DNA from: Spirochaetaceae bacterium
GTDB taxonomy: Bacteria; Spirochaetota; Spirochaetia; DSM-27196; PXBQ01
Reading direction: 5' to 3'
Assembly (NCBI GenBank): GCA_003566875.1
Contig: PXBQ01000014.1
Location: forward strand, 1 to 18,356
DNA: 18,356 nucleotides
Part shown: piece by piece, positions 1 to 8,195 of the stretch
Numbering within the stretch: the stretch's first letter is position 1
Layout of the letters: each line of letters opens with the position of its first letter
The notes under the pieces: generated by a model
The model's database searches: none
Told to the model about the DNA's origin: nothing
The model's input: only the letters and a program-made list of their open reading frames with translations
Translations under genes and position numbers: made by a program

Positions 1-414
1 ACGCTTTCGCTGATTTTCTTGGCGTACACGGGTGAGAGCATCTTTCTCGCGTTTTTTGTCGCGGGCGGTATGTTCGCCGGAATGAGTCTCTTCGCGGTGA
101 CGACAAAAATGGACTTATCGGGCTTGGGGCACTACTTGCGAATGGCGCTCATCGGCCTTATCGTCGCGATGCTTGTAAACTTTTTCTTGCGGAGCCCCGG
201 ATTTGACTGGCTCATCTCGATCGCCGGTGTCGCGCTCTTTGCAGGCTTGACCGCGTACGATACGCAGATCATCCGAAGATGGAGCCGAGAGATGACCGAC
301 ACCTCCGACGAGGCTACGTACATGAAAATCTCAATTCTCGGCGCGCTCAAATTGTACCTCGACTTCATTAACCTGTTTCTGTTCCTTCTTCGGCTCCTTG
401 GCCGCAGGAGATAA
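1..414 (+). CDS. Bax inhibitor-1 (BI-1/YccA) family membrane protein, 3' part
   Basis: The reading frame is open from base 1, so the gene starts outside the window; a TTG at 19 is internal and not a convincing start. The visible C-terminal ~137 residues are very hydrophobic, with about four membrane segments, and contain the family hallmark of a short 'TAYDTQ' turn near residue 84 of the visible part, followed by a basic stretch and a last helix ending in 'LLRLLGRRR'. BI-1 family proteins are inner-membrane proteins linked to ion leak and stress tolerance; bacterial members (YbhL, YccA, YetJ) interact with proteases such as FtsH or act as pH-gated calcium channels. Which role this one has cannot be told. 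It ends 32 nt before the HD-domain gene on the same strand. Family assignment is firm. Confidence 0.9.
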   Translation, partial: TLSLIFLAYTGESIFLAFFVAGGMFAGMSLFAVTTKMDLSGLGHYLRMALIGLIVAMLVNFFLRSPGFDWLISIAGVALFAGLTAYDTQIIRRWSREMTDTSDEATYMKISILGALKLYLDFINLFLFLLRLLGRRR

Positions 415-416
415 CT

Positions 417-445
417 AGAGCCGGCGCCCGCCTTAAGTCGGCTCT
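417..445 (+). repeat. Inverted repeat between the BI-1 gene and the HD-domain gene
   Basis: A perfect 7-bp inverted repeat, AGAGCCG (417-423) and CGGCTCT (439-445), with a 15-nt loop lies between the two genes and ends one base before the ATG at 447. There is no following T-run, so it is not a classic terminator. As RNA it would fold over the place where a ribosome binding site should be; no Shine-Dalgarno sequence is visible before 447. Confidence 0.4.
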
Positions 446-446
446 T

Positions 447-1565
447 ATGGACTTAATCGGCGGGCGAAAGTATCTTGTATTCGATATGGACGCACTCTCG
501 CGGCTTCACGACGTTTCCGGCGGCTTCTATTTGTCCTCTTTTTCGGCGTTGGACAGGTATTTCTCGGGTGAGATGTCGAAAAATGTGTACGTGACGGTCA
601 AAGGAAGTGTTGTGGACCTCGCGCGTGTTTACGACAACCTGGAATACCCTGGGCTCGACCACGTCGACGCGGCGCTCGAGCATGGAGATCGCCGCTACTA
701 CTTCCGTTGCGTCGATGATCTGCCTCCGCGCAATACTTTTCCCGTGATGGACCTTTTGTACGATCCACACCGCGACACGTACTGGGATCCATTCTCGGTC
801 TACCACGACTTACGCCGCGAAGAGCTCGAGTGTCCGGTCGGTGACGAACCGCTGGTAGTCGGCGACGCGGCGGTACTCGTTTCACGGTACAGCTATGCCG
901 TGCCGGCGAAACTACCCGCGATGAGGACCGGCACCCGGATTCCGGTCGAGATTCAGCGGCGCGTTTTCATCGACCTGTTAACCGGCGTAGCGCCCGACAA
1001 AGGTTTGACGGTGCTCAAAGAAACGGGATTTCTGGCAGAGTACTGGCCTCTGCTCGCCGAGATGGACGGTACTGAGCACTCCAAGGAGGGCCACCCCGAG
1101 GGCAATGTATGGAAACACACTCTCGAGACGCTCCAACATCGCAAAACGCGCGACCTTCTCTTGGCCACGGTGTTGCTGCTTCACGACTGCGGAAAACCTT
1201 TTGCGACAGCGACACGCGAGAACTTGTTCGACAAACACGCCGAGATCGGGGCGGAGAGAGCCGGGAAGTTTCTCTTTCGTCTAGGGTTCACCGATGAATT
1301 CGTGCGCGATGCCCGGTGGCTCATACGGCACCACATGATTCCAGGCGCGTTACACCGACTCCCGACGTACCGCACGGCGCCGCTGATGGCGTCGGTGCTC
1401 TTTCCTTTCCTGCTCGAGTTCTATCGGTGCGATCTCCTGTCTACGTATCGAGGTCCCGAGAACTACTATCGTGCGTGCAAAATCTACCGACGATTCGTGA
1501 AGAACAGCGCCAATCCGTACCGAGACGCCGAAGGGAAAAAAATCTTCAGGCTGTACGTCGAGTAG
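447..1565 (+). CDS. HD-domain phosphohydrolase-like protein with degenerate tRNA-nucleotidyltransferase head
   Basis: The C-terminal half (about residues 165-345) has the HD metal-binding pattern: His224 in 'VWKHTLETL', the HD pair at 246-247 in 'LLHDCGKP', His264 in 'DKHAEIG' and His295/296. The run 'HPEGNVWKHTL' is typical of the HD domain in CCA-adding enzymes and poly(A) polymerases. The N-terminal ~150 residues keep the scaffold of the class II nucleotidyltransferase head: 'NTFPVMDLLYD' resembles the 'RDFTINAL' strand and 'DPFSVYHDLR' the 'DPFGG..DL' motif. The catalytic GG-x-VRD and DxD motifs are missing, so nucleotidyl transfer is unlikely and phosphohydrolase activity is the better guess. 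Length is 372 aa. No good ribosome binding site is seen at the ATG. The 3' end overlaps the convergent threonine synthase gene by 20 bp. Confidence 0.72.
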   Translation: MDLIGGRKYLVFDMDALSRLHDVSGGFYLSSFSALDRYFSGEMSKNVYVTVKGSVVDLARVYDNLEYPGLDHVDAALEHGDRRYYFRCVDDLPPRNTFPVMDLLYDPHRDTYWDPFSVYHDLRREELECPVGDEPLVVGDAAVLVSRYSYAVPAKLPAMRTGTRIPVEIQRRVFIDLLTGVAPDKGLTVLKETGFLAEYWPLLAEMDGTEHSKEGHPEGNVWKHTLETLQHRKTRDLLLATVLLLHDCGKPFATATRENLFDKHAEIGAERAGKFLFRLGFTDEFVRDARWLIRHHMIPGALHRLPTYRTAPLMASVLFPFLLEFYRCDLLSTYRGPENYYRACKIYRRFVKNSANPYRDAEGKKIFRLYVE

Positions 1566-2880
1566 CGGAAAGTACGCGCGCCAGATCCGATTTATCAGGA
1601 CCGATCACGACCGATTGCTTCTCTTTTTCGAGAGCGTCCAAGAGGCGTTCCGGTATATCGGGTTTGATGCCGAGAGCGTCGTACACCACCTCGCCGAATT
1701 TGCCCGGATGCGCGGTCGAAACCACGACGATCTTGACCGATCCATCGTGCTCGGTTGCCCCGTACTCGGACTCGATCATCTTCTCGGCGGCGCACACCGC
1801 GGTCGCGGTGTGTGGATCGAGCACGATGTTCGAACGGGTATAGTGCCGTCCCATCGTCGCGACGGTCTCGTCGTCGGAAACCGAAACACCGTGAATCATC
1901 GTCCGGATGTCCATCAGGTCGTCACGGAAGACGGCACGAAGCCTTTCAAAGTTGCTCGGGTTCCCGACGTCCATCGCATTTGAGAGCGTTGGGACCGATG
2001 CGCGTGGTTTGAAGACACCCGTTCGCAGATACTCCGGGATAATGTCGTTCTTGTTGGTCGCGGCTATGAAACGGTCGACGGGAAGACCCCACAACCACGT
2101 GTACACTCCCGCAGTGAGATTTCCAAAGTTTCCACTCGGGACGGAGAACAAAAAATCTCCCGCAAACCCCGCGTGCGAAACGCACCACGCAAACGCGTAG
2201 TAAAACGACTGCGGTAGCAGGCGTCCGAGGTTAATCGAGTTTGCGGACGTCAGATGAAATCGGTCCGTGAGTTCGCGATCCTGAAAAGCCTGCTTCACCA
2301 TTCGTTGGCAATCGTCGAACGTACCTTCGACCTCGAGCGCAAGCACGTTGCCGCCGACGGTGGTCAACTGTTTCTCTTGAAGCGGCGAGACGCGTCCCGA
2401 CGGATAGAGAACCACGACGTCGATGTTTTTCTTGCCGTAAAACGCCTGCGCCACCGCGCTTCCGGTGTCGCCGGAGGTCGCGGTGAGAATCGTCGCCCGG
2501 CGGTCGGTACCGTCGAGGTAGACCTCGAGAATAGTAGCGAGAAACGACGCGCCGAAATCCTTGAAGGCGCACGATGGACCGTGGAACAACTCGAGCAGAT
2601 CGATCTGCGGCGTCAGCGGGCGCATCACGGGGGCAAACGGGAAGGCGGTCCGCGCGATGGCCGCCGGCGATCGCCCGGCGATATCCGAGCCAAGAAGTGC
2701 ACCGATCATCAACTCGGCCATCTCTACGAACGACCCGTCGGCCGGAAACCCGAGAAAGAGTCTCTTGAGGTCCGGCTCTTCGATCGGAACGTACAGCCCA
2801 CCGTCGGGCGCGAGCCCCGAGAACACCGCGTCATGAAACGAAACATGGATATCGGGCGATTCGGTCGAGGAAAATGTCAT
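1546..2880 (-). CDS. thrC: Threonine synthase
   Basis: Pyridoxal-phosphate enzyme converting O-phosphohomoserine to threonine, the last step of threonine synthesis, in the cytoplasm. The PLP lysine is Lys107 in 'AFKDFG'; the phosphate-binding and substrate loops are seen as 'TSGDTGSA' (135-142) and 'SVPSGNFGN' (246-254); 'NAMDVGNPSN' further on is typical of the family. The 'PDGGLYVP' N-terminal segment is also standard. At 444 aa it is full length. Its ATG overlaps the stop of the aspartokinase gene as ATGA (2877-2880), so the two are translationally coupled, with GGAG lying about 10 nt upstream of the ATG. Homoserine dehydrogenase and homoserine kinase are not in the window. Confidence 0.96.
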   Translation of the reverse strand: MTFSSTESPDIHVSFHDAVFSGLAPDGGLYVPIEEPDLKRLFLGFPADGSFVEMAELMIGALLGSDIAGRSPAAIARTAFPFAPVMRPLTPQIDLLELFHGPSCAFKDFGASFLATILEVYLDGTDRRATILTATSGDTGSAVAQAFYGKKNIDVVVLYPSGRVSPLQEKQLTTVGGNVLALEVEGTFDDCQRMVKQAFQDRELTDRFHLTSANSINLGRLLPQSFYYAFAWCVSHAGFAGDFLFSVPSGNFGNLTAGVYTWLWGLPVDRFIAATNKNDIIPEYLRTGVFKPRASVPTLSNAMDVGNPSNFERLRAVFRDDLMDIRTMIHGVSVSDDETVATMGRHYTRSNIVLDPHTATAVCAAEKMIESEYGATEHDGSVKIVVVSTAHPGKFGEVVYDALGIKPDIPERLLDALEKEKQSVVIGPDKSDLARVLSATRRTA

Positions 2881-4271
2881 GAATCTTTTTCTCCAAAGAA
2901 TGCGGTGTGAACCGAGTTCAACGCGATTTCTCGATCGGCACCGTCGACGACAAACGACACGTTGATTTCCGACGATCCTTGTGCGATCGCGAGCACGTTA
3001 ATTTCTGCGTTTCCGAGCGCGCTGAAAATTCGGCCCGATATCCCGGGCGCCCCGCGCATCCCGTCGCCGATTACCGCGACAATCTCAAGATTGTCGCGGA
3101 TCTCGAACTGCTGGATCTTGCGTGTTGCGAGCTCGTACTGGAGCTCGCGACGCAGCCCGTCGAGCGCGGCGCGCGCCTGCGTTCGCCGGAAAACGATGCA
3201 TATGCTGTGTTCCGACGACGCCTGAGAGATCATGATCACGTTGATGCCCGCGTGCCCGAGCGCCGAGAAGACGCGCGACGCGATTCCCGGGATGCCGACC
3301 ATGCCACCACCTTCGACGTTCACGAGCGCCACGTTCTCGATCGACGCCAGACCGGTGATCGGTCGATCGTTCGGTGTCGGACGGTCCGAGATTATCGTTC
3401 CCGGCGCGTCCGGTCTCGAGGTGTTTTTTATCCGGAGCGGTATCGCCTTCTCGACCGCGGGGATCATCGTGTAAGGATGGATCACCTCGGCACCGAAGTA
3501 CGACATCTCCATCGCTTCCTGATAGCTGACTTCGGGTACGACAAACGCGTTGGGTACGTACCGAGGATCGGCGCTCAAGACACCGTCAACATCGGTCCAG
3601 ATCTCGATGCACGATGCCGAAAGCGCGGCTCCGAGGATCGACGCGGTGTAGTCGGACCCGTTGCGACCGAGCGTCGTCGTGACACCCGCGCGCGTAGCCG
3701 CGATAAACCCCGTGACGACCGGAATTTTCGGTTCTTCAGCGAGTCGGGCCACTATACGCTCGTACGTTGTCTCGATTTCGACGGTCGCCGCACCGTGCAG
3801 CTCGTCGGTGACGATCAATTCACGCGCGTCGACGTACACGGCCGCGTGCCGCGCCGCGGACAGATACGCGGCGACGATCGTGCAGCTAAGCCTCTCGCCG
3901 TAACCCGCAATCAGGTCCAGCGTGCGCGCAGTGCATTCGCGTACAAGAGCGACACCGTGAAGCAATTCGCGAACAGCCGAGAACATTTCGGCTATCGCGG
4001 TGCGAACCCGCGCAAGGTGGTCTTGATCGTCGCGCAGAAGCTCTTCAACGGCTTCGGAGTGACGCGCCTCGATACTGTCTATCATCGGTCGATACGCTGC
4101 CGCGTCCGCGGCAGCGTGCGCTGTGCCGATGAGGCCGTCGGTCACGCCCTTCATCGCCGAAAGAACAACGACAACCCGCTCGGTCACTGCGGCGTCGAGA
4201 ATTATCGCGGTCGCGCGTCGTATCATCTCGGCGTTACGGACCGAACTGCCGCCGAACTTCATTATTTTCAT
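2877..4271 (-). CDS. lysC: Aspartokinase, monofunctional with two ACT domains
   Basis: Phosphorylates aspartate, the entry step to lysine, threonine and methionine (and diaminopimelate for the wall). The amino-acid kinase domain opens with 'KIMKFGGSSV' (2-11) and contains 'GYGERLS' (123-129), 'LGRNGSDYTA' (201-210) and 'WTDVDGVLSADPR' (225-237). Two ACT domains follow at about 312-383 and 394-462; these usually bind the feedback inhibitor. It resembles the kinase half of ThrA-type fusions but ends after the ACT pair, with no homoserine dehydrogenase. I start it at the ATG at 4271 (464 aa); an upstream ATG at 4307 would add 12 residues not seen in the family. Neither has a clear Shine-Dalgarno sequence. 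It is followed without a gap by thrC. Confidence 0.93.
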   Translation of the reverse strand: MKIMKFGGSSVRNAEMIRRATAIILDAAVTERVVVVLSAMKGVTDGLIGTAHAAADAAAYRPMIDSIEARHSEAVEELLRDDQDHLARVRTAIAEMFSAVRELLHGVALVRECTARTLDLIAGYGERLSCTIVAAYLSAARHAAVYVDARELIVTDELHGAATVEIETTYERIVARLAEEPKIPVVTGFIAATRAGVTTTLGRNGSDYTASILGAALSASCIEIWTDVDGVLSADPRYVPNAFVVPEVSYQEAMEMSYFGAEVIHPYTMIPAVEKAIPLRIKNTSRPDAPGTIISDRPTPNDRPITGLASIENVALVNVEGGGMVGIPGIASRVFSALGHAGINVIMISQASSEHSICIVFRRTQARAALDGLRRELQYELATRKIQQFEIRDNLEIVAVIGDGMRGAPGISGRIFSALGNAEINVLAIAQGSSEINVSFVVDGADREIALNSVHTAFFGEKDS

Positions 4272-4281
4272 GCTGGAAGAA

Positions 4282-4310
4282 ATAATACCGAAAATGTAGT
4301 ATCGCATGAA
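4282..4310 (-). promoter_or_regulatory. Weak promoter candidate for the aspartokinase-thrC operon
   Basis: On the minus strand TATTAT (4282-4287) sits 17 nt downstream of TTCATG (4305-4310). The -10 is reasonable and the -35 poor (3 of 6). The -10 ends only 10 nt before the ATG at 4271, so transcripts from here would have almost no leader, which fits the missing Shine-Dalgarno sequence. Confidence 0.3.
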
Positions 4311-4340
4311 GGGGACGAGGCGGTAATTCGCCCTTTCGGG

Positions 4341-4346
4341 TATAAC
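4341..4346 (+). promoter_or_regulatory. Possible murA -10 element
   Basis: TATAAC (5 of 6 to the sigma-70 consensus) lies about 50 nt upstream of the chosen murA start, in the divergent region shared with aspartokinase. No convincing -35 is found at the right distance. Confidence 0.3.
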
Positions 4347-4396
4347 GACACAAACGATGCCTAACGAGCAATACGACGATGGAAAAGGAGCGAGAC

Positions 4397-5698
4397 GTGT
4401 ACACTTACCTCATCGACGGCGGATTCCCCGTGAAGGGAACGGTCACTGCAAGCGGAAACAAGAACGCGGCGCTCCCGTGTCTCGCGGCAACGTTGCTGAC
4501 GGACGAGACGGTTGTTCTCAAAAACATTCCCGACATCGAAGACGTACAGGTGACGATTGAGATCCTGCGCGCCTTAGGCGCGGAAGTCGTGACGTCCGAA
4601 ACGGCCGGGGAGTATGCGATAACAACGCGTGATATCGTCCGCGATGACATACCGGCCGACGCCGCGAAAAAAATCCGCGCATCGATTCTGTTCGCCGGAC
4701 CGCTCGTCGCGCGGATCGGACACGTGCAGATGCCGCCGCCGGGTGGCGACGTGATCGGCCGTCGACGGCTCGATACGCACTTTCTCGCGTTGACCGCTCT
4801 CGGAGCACAGATCGAAGCCGACGGTGTGTTTCGGATCTCGGCGAACAAGCTCATCGGAGTCGATATTTTTCTCGACGAGGCGTCGGTTACCGCGACCGAA
4901 AACGCCGTAATGGCAGCTGTTCTCGCCGACGGGCGGACGGTGATCGAGAACGCGGCATCCGAACCGCATATTCAGGATCTCTGCCGTATGTTGAACGCGA
5001 TGGGAGCGCAGATCGTGGGAATCGGATCGAATATCCTGACTATCACGGGAGTGAAGAAACTCTCGGGCGCGGAGTTCACGATCGGTGCGGACTACATGGA
5101 GGTCGGCTCGTTTATCGGCCTCGCCGCGGCGACCCGCGGTGAGCTTGAGATCAGGAACGCCGCGCCCGACAACCTCAAGATGATCAAGATCGCGTTCGCC
5201 CGGCTCGGGATTCATTGGGAGCGCGACGGCTCGACTGTGTACGTTCCTCCGGGGCAGGCCCTCAAGGTTGTGCCGGACCTCGGCGGCATGATCCCGAAGA
5301 TCGATGACGCCCCATGGCCGGGGTTCCCGCCGGACCTCGTGAGCATAATTCTCGTCGTCGCGACGCAGGTCGAGGGCACGACTCTCATACACGAAAAGAT
5401 GTACGAGTCGCGGATGTTCTTCGTCGATAAGCTCATTGGGATGGGCGCGCGCATCGTGTTATGCGATCCACATCGCGCGGTCGTGAGCGGCCCGTCGCTG
5501 CTGACCGGATCCGACCTCGTGTCACCGGATGTCCGCGCTGGAATGGCGATGGTGATCGCCGCGCTGTGTGCGGGCGGGCGAAGCCGAATTCAGAACGTCT
5601 ATCAGATAGAACGCGGCTACGTGAACATCACCGAGAGGTTGCGGGGGCTCGGTGCGCGGATCGAGCGGGTCGAACAAGGCGCGGTCCCGATTCCCTGA
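4397..5698 (+). CDS. murA: UDP-N-acetylglucosamine 1-carboxyvinyltransferase (MurA), Asp active-site variant
   Basis: Transfers enolpyruvate from PEP to UDP-GlcNAc, the first committed step of peptidoglycan synthesis, in the cytoplasm. I start at GTG 4397 (433 aa): AGGAG at 4386-4390 is 6 nt upstream, and the protein then begins 'MYTYLIDGG' like other MurAs. An in-frame ATG at 4379 would add six residues but has no ribosome binding site. Family motifs include 'SGNKNAALP', 'GFPPDL', 'RAGMAMV' and 'RGYVNITERL'. The catalytic loop reads 'PGGDVIGRRRLD': the Cys that fosfomycin alkylates in most bacteria (Cys115 in E. coli) is Asp118 here (codon 4748-4750). Known Asp-type MurAs (Mycobacterium, Chlamydia, Borrelia) are active and fosfomycin-insensitive. 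It ends 6 nt from the convergent J-domain gene. Confidence 0.96.
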   Translation: MYTYLIDGGFPVKGTVTASGNKNAALPCLAATLLTDETVVLKNIPDIEDVQVTIEILRALGAEVVTSETAGEYAITTRDIVRDDIPADAAKKIRASILFAGPLVARIGHVQMPPPGGDVIGRRRLDTHFLALTALGAQIEADGVFRISANKLIGVDIFLDEASVTATENAVMAAVLADGRTVIENAASEPHIQDLCRMLNAMGAQIVGIGSNILTITGVKKLSGAEFTIGADYMEVGSFIGLAAATRGELEIRNAAPDNLKMIKIAFARLGIHWERDGSTVYVPPGQALKVVPDLGGMIPKIDDAPWPGFPPDLVSIILVVATQVEGTTLIHEKMYESRMFFVDKLIGMGARIVLCDPHRAVVSGPSLLTGSDLVSPDVRAGMAMVIAALCAGGRSRIQNVYQIERGYVNITERLRGLGARIERVEQGAVPIP

Positions 5699-5704
5699 CG
5701 CGCC

Positions 5705-6448
5705 TCACTTCTTGCGCGTGCCGAGGATCGTATCGTACGCGTCTTTGATCTTGATGAACGCCTCGCTCGTGATCCGTCTCTGATAGGCGTCGAGGCCACC
5801 GGCGGAGTCCGGATGAAACTGAGCGGCGAGCGCGCGGTACACGCGCCGAATCTCCTCGAGATCTGTGTTCGGTGCCACGCCGAGTATCCGGCAGGCTTCC
5901 GACACCGAGTCGTCGAGTTGCGCGTACACCGCCGCGACGCAGCCCGCCTCGACCCCGAGTATATCGGCTGTTTGCGATATTGCCGCACGGCGGCGGGCTG
6001 TCAGACCCGACGGGCTCCGGTCGGCCAGGACACTCAACAGAACGATTAGCTCCTCGCGTTCGGCCGTAAGCGTGTGCTCGGCAAAAACGCGGGTGAGTTC
6101 GGCGAGCTTATGCGGCTCGGCGCACCGGAGCGCATCGTCGACGATCGGATTGAGCCGCCCGTGGGCGCGTCGCTTCAAGAATTCCAGAAGGAGTTTGATC
6201 TGGTCGATCCCGACTGGCCCATCGATCCTTGCAAGAATCACCGCGATGCCCGCGGTCGACGCGACGTACTCTATCCCGGGGGAGACGCGGTGATTCGCAG
6301 GGTCGGAAAAAAAACGCGCGAGACGCGTCCCCATTCGATTTCTTCGAAAATTGGTGTCAAAAACCAGACCGATCAAGAAACCGAACGCCATTCCGATCGG
6401 TCCGCCCGGTATTCCGATCACCAACCCAGCCAGGCATCCCCAGTACAC
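5705..6448 (-). CDS. DjlA-like membrane-anchored J-domain co-chaperone
   Basis: A 247-aa protein with three parts: a glycine-rich hydrophobic N-terminus forming one or two membrane helices (about 2-30), a helical TerB-like middle (about 55-175) and a C-terminal J domain (about 183-245) with the DnaK-stimulating HPD tripeptide at 212-214 ('AAQFHPDSAGG'). This is the plan of DjlA, an inner-membrane partner of DnaK. I choose the GTG at 6448: GAGG lies 7 nt upstream and the stop of the preceding gene ends 4 nt before it. A longer frame back to a TTG at 6607 is rejected because its extra 53 residues are Arg/Ser-rich and lie over the upstream gene. Last gene of a three-gene operon with two Lpt-like permeases, suggesting envelope biogenesis or quality control. 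Confidence 0.8.
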   Translation of the reverse strand: MYWGCLAGLVIGIPGGPIGMAFGFLIGLVFDTNFRRNRMGTRLARFFSDPANHRVSPGIEYVASTAGIAVILARIDGPVGIDQIKLLLEFLKRRAHGRLNPIVDDALRCAEPHKLAELTRVFAEHTLTAEREELIVLLSVLADRSPSGLTARRRAAISQTADILGVEAGCVAAVYAQLDDSVSEACRILGVAPNTDLEEIRRVYRALAAQFHPDSAGGLDAYQRRITSEAFIKIKDAYDTILGTRKK

Positions 6449-6452
6449 CTCG

Positions 6453-8195
6453 CTACCTCGTCGCTGAGAGCGCGACAGCGAGCAGCCCACCAAAGAGCGC
6501 CGCCGCGGCCACCAGAACCACGAGTACAATCGCGACGGTGAAGCCTCCTGCGACAAGAGCCGTCGTCGCGGCGATTCGGAACGCGTGCACGTACGCGTGA
6601 TACACAATAGTGAGGACGAAAGGGATCACGGGCAGCAGCAGGATCGTCGGAATCGGTGGCCGTGCTATGTACCGCGCACGCAGTGACCAACCGACGGCGA
6701 GCGCGAACACGCCGAACGTCACGAGCGTAAACGGCGATGCAAATCTCGTCAGGAGTTCCAGCTCGATCGGCGCGGCCGCGAGCCCGACCGTCGGCAGGAA
6801 CTCCCGCATTTTTATGAGGTCCTGAATCGGCGCCGCCGCGAGATCGCCACTCGCAGCGGAGATCAACGCCATCGTCCGATGCGGCGAGAAGCCGGGCGAA
6901 GGTGATGGAATGCGTACCATCCGGTCGAGTTCCGGTCTCGCGTTAGCCATGTGATACCGCGGAGCGTATCGCCGGTCGGGATTGTCGCGGTCTATCGCGT
7001 CGAGAAAGACGTGGTCACCGACCAGTTTCCCGTACTCGCTCGAGTAGTGGTAAACGGGCAATCCGTCGGCGGCGAGCCCCATTACCTCGACTCGCACCAG
7101 GTACGTACCGCGTGGGGCGATGATTATCTTTGCAGCCGACACAAACACCGGAGGATCGACCGACGCCAGAAACACGACGTTCGTTTGACCTGGGAACCCG
7201 ACGACTCCGTCCACCTCGTCGATAAAGAACGACAAGTCGTTGTATATCCGATCGACCGCTTCATCGAGATACCTCTCGATATCCGGGTCGCGCGGGGAAT
7301 CATCGATGAGTTCGCGGAAGCCGTAGTACGCAGTGATCGGGTCGCCGTTTTGAAGCGCGGTAAACGCCGCGCGTTTCTTCTCAAACCGCTCTCGCTCGAG
7401 CTGCTCACGCGGACGCGATTCCGGCGACAAAATTCCGGCCCGCGCCCGCGTCTTGATCCGTATCGCTTCGGCGTTTGTCGGGTCCTCCCTGAGCGCAAGA
7501 TCCGCGTAGTAGTGCGCCGAGAATAAATCGCGGCGAGCCATGTACTCCGATGCCTGCGCTACGAGATCCGCAGCCGTCAGATTGCGCAGATTGCGCGCGT
7601 ATCGTGTCGGCTCGGTCGGGGTGTCACCGGCGGGATCGAGTTCGATACGTCGGCGCGCGTCGTCGATAAAAGAACGCGCCGACACCGCCATTTCGTGCTG
7701 TTCCTGATCGGGCGGCATGAACATCAGAAAGAGCTCGAGATCGCGTATCGCGATCGAGTACTCCTGCCGTGCGTAAGACTCGCGTCCGACGCGCCAGAGT
7801 TCGCGAATCATCCTGCTCGTTGCGACGGCGTCGTCGCGGCGCCGCGCCGCAGCGGGAAACGCGGTTCCAAGCGTCACGGTGTAGACACCCGCGAACACCA
7901 CGATCGCGACGATACACGGTCGGATGATCTCAGAAAACCGCAGCCCGGAACGCCGCGAAGAGAACTCCTGGCGTGCAACAAAAAGCGAGAACGTCAGGAT
8001 CACGGCCGTCGCGAACAACGGTGCGGCAAGATCGATCATGCCCACGATCGCGTCGTTTAGAATCCAGTGCCACTTGAACACATCAAACATGCCGGGAGGC
8101 GGATAGAGCACGATCGATCTCGTGAGCGTAAATCCGAAACCGACGAGAAGCACTACGCCGGTCACGACGGCGAGACGTACGCCGAGATTATTCAT
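6453..8195 (-). CDS. Divergent LptF/LptG-like (YjgP/YjgQ) permease with large TPR-like insert
   Basis: A 580-aa membrane protein. Three helices lie near the N-terminus (about 6-26, 49-74, 90-112) and three or more near the C-terminus (about 487-505, 516-534, 541-577), with ~370 soluble residues between. After the second helix comes 'RRSGLRFSEIIRP' (81-93), close to the 'G-(V/I)-S---rl--P' segment of LptF/LptG, and before the fourth comes 'ELLTRFASP' (480-488), like the family's 'el--R-a-P'. The soluble part starts with a helical repeat region rich in Ala, Tyr and Arg (about 125-320, TPR-like) and continues with a beta-rich part (about 320-440) that could be the jellyroll. The ATG at 8195 overlaps the preceding stop by 8 nt, with AAGGA 8 nt upstream. 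LptF/G work as a pair with the LptB ATPase; that is inferred from layout and short motifs only. Confidence 0.55.
   Translation of the reverse strand: MNNLGVRLAVVTGVVLLVGFGFTLTRSIVLYPPPGMFDVFKWHWILNDAIVGMIDLAAPLFATAVILTFSLFVARQEFSSRRSGLRFSEIIRPCIVAIVVFAGVYTVTLGTAFPAAARRRDDAVATSRMIRELWRVGRESYARQEYSIAIRDLELFLMFMPPDQEQHEMAVSARSFIDDARRRIELDPAGDTPTEPTRYARNLRNLTAADLVAQASEYMARRDLFSAHYYADLALREDPTNAEAIRIKTRARAGILSPESRPREQLERERFEKKRAAFTALQNGDPITAYYGFRELIDDSPRDPDIERYLDEAVDRIYNDLSFFIDEVDGVVGFPGQTNVVFLASVDPPVFVSAAKIIIAPRGTYLVRVEVMGLAADGLPVYHYSSEYGKLVGDHVFLDAIDRDNPDRRYAPRYHMANARPELDRMVRIPSPSPGFSPHRTMALISAASGDLAAAPIQDLIKMREFLPTVGLAAAPIELELLTRFASPFTLVTFGVFALAVGWSLRARYIARPPIPTILLLPVIPFVLTIVYHAYVHAFRIAATTALVAGGFTVAIVLVVLVAAAALFGGLLAVALSATR

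Noticed and set aside
2907..4364. 485-aa plus-strand ORF opposite aspartokinase
   Set aside because: It is a shadow frame: rich in Arg, Asp and His, without family motifs, while the minus strand encodes a complete aspartokinase.
6449..6607. N-terminal extension of the DjlA-like protein to a TTG at 6607
   Set aside because: The extra 53 residues are Arg/Ser/Trp-rich, overlap the upstream gene in another frame, and a GTG with GAGG at the correct distance exists at 6448.
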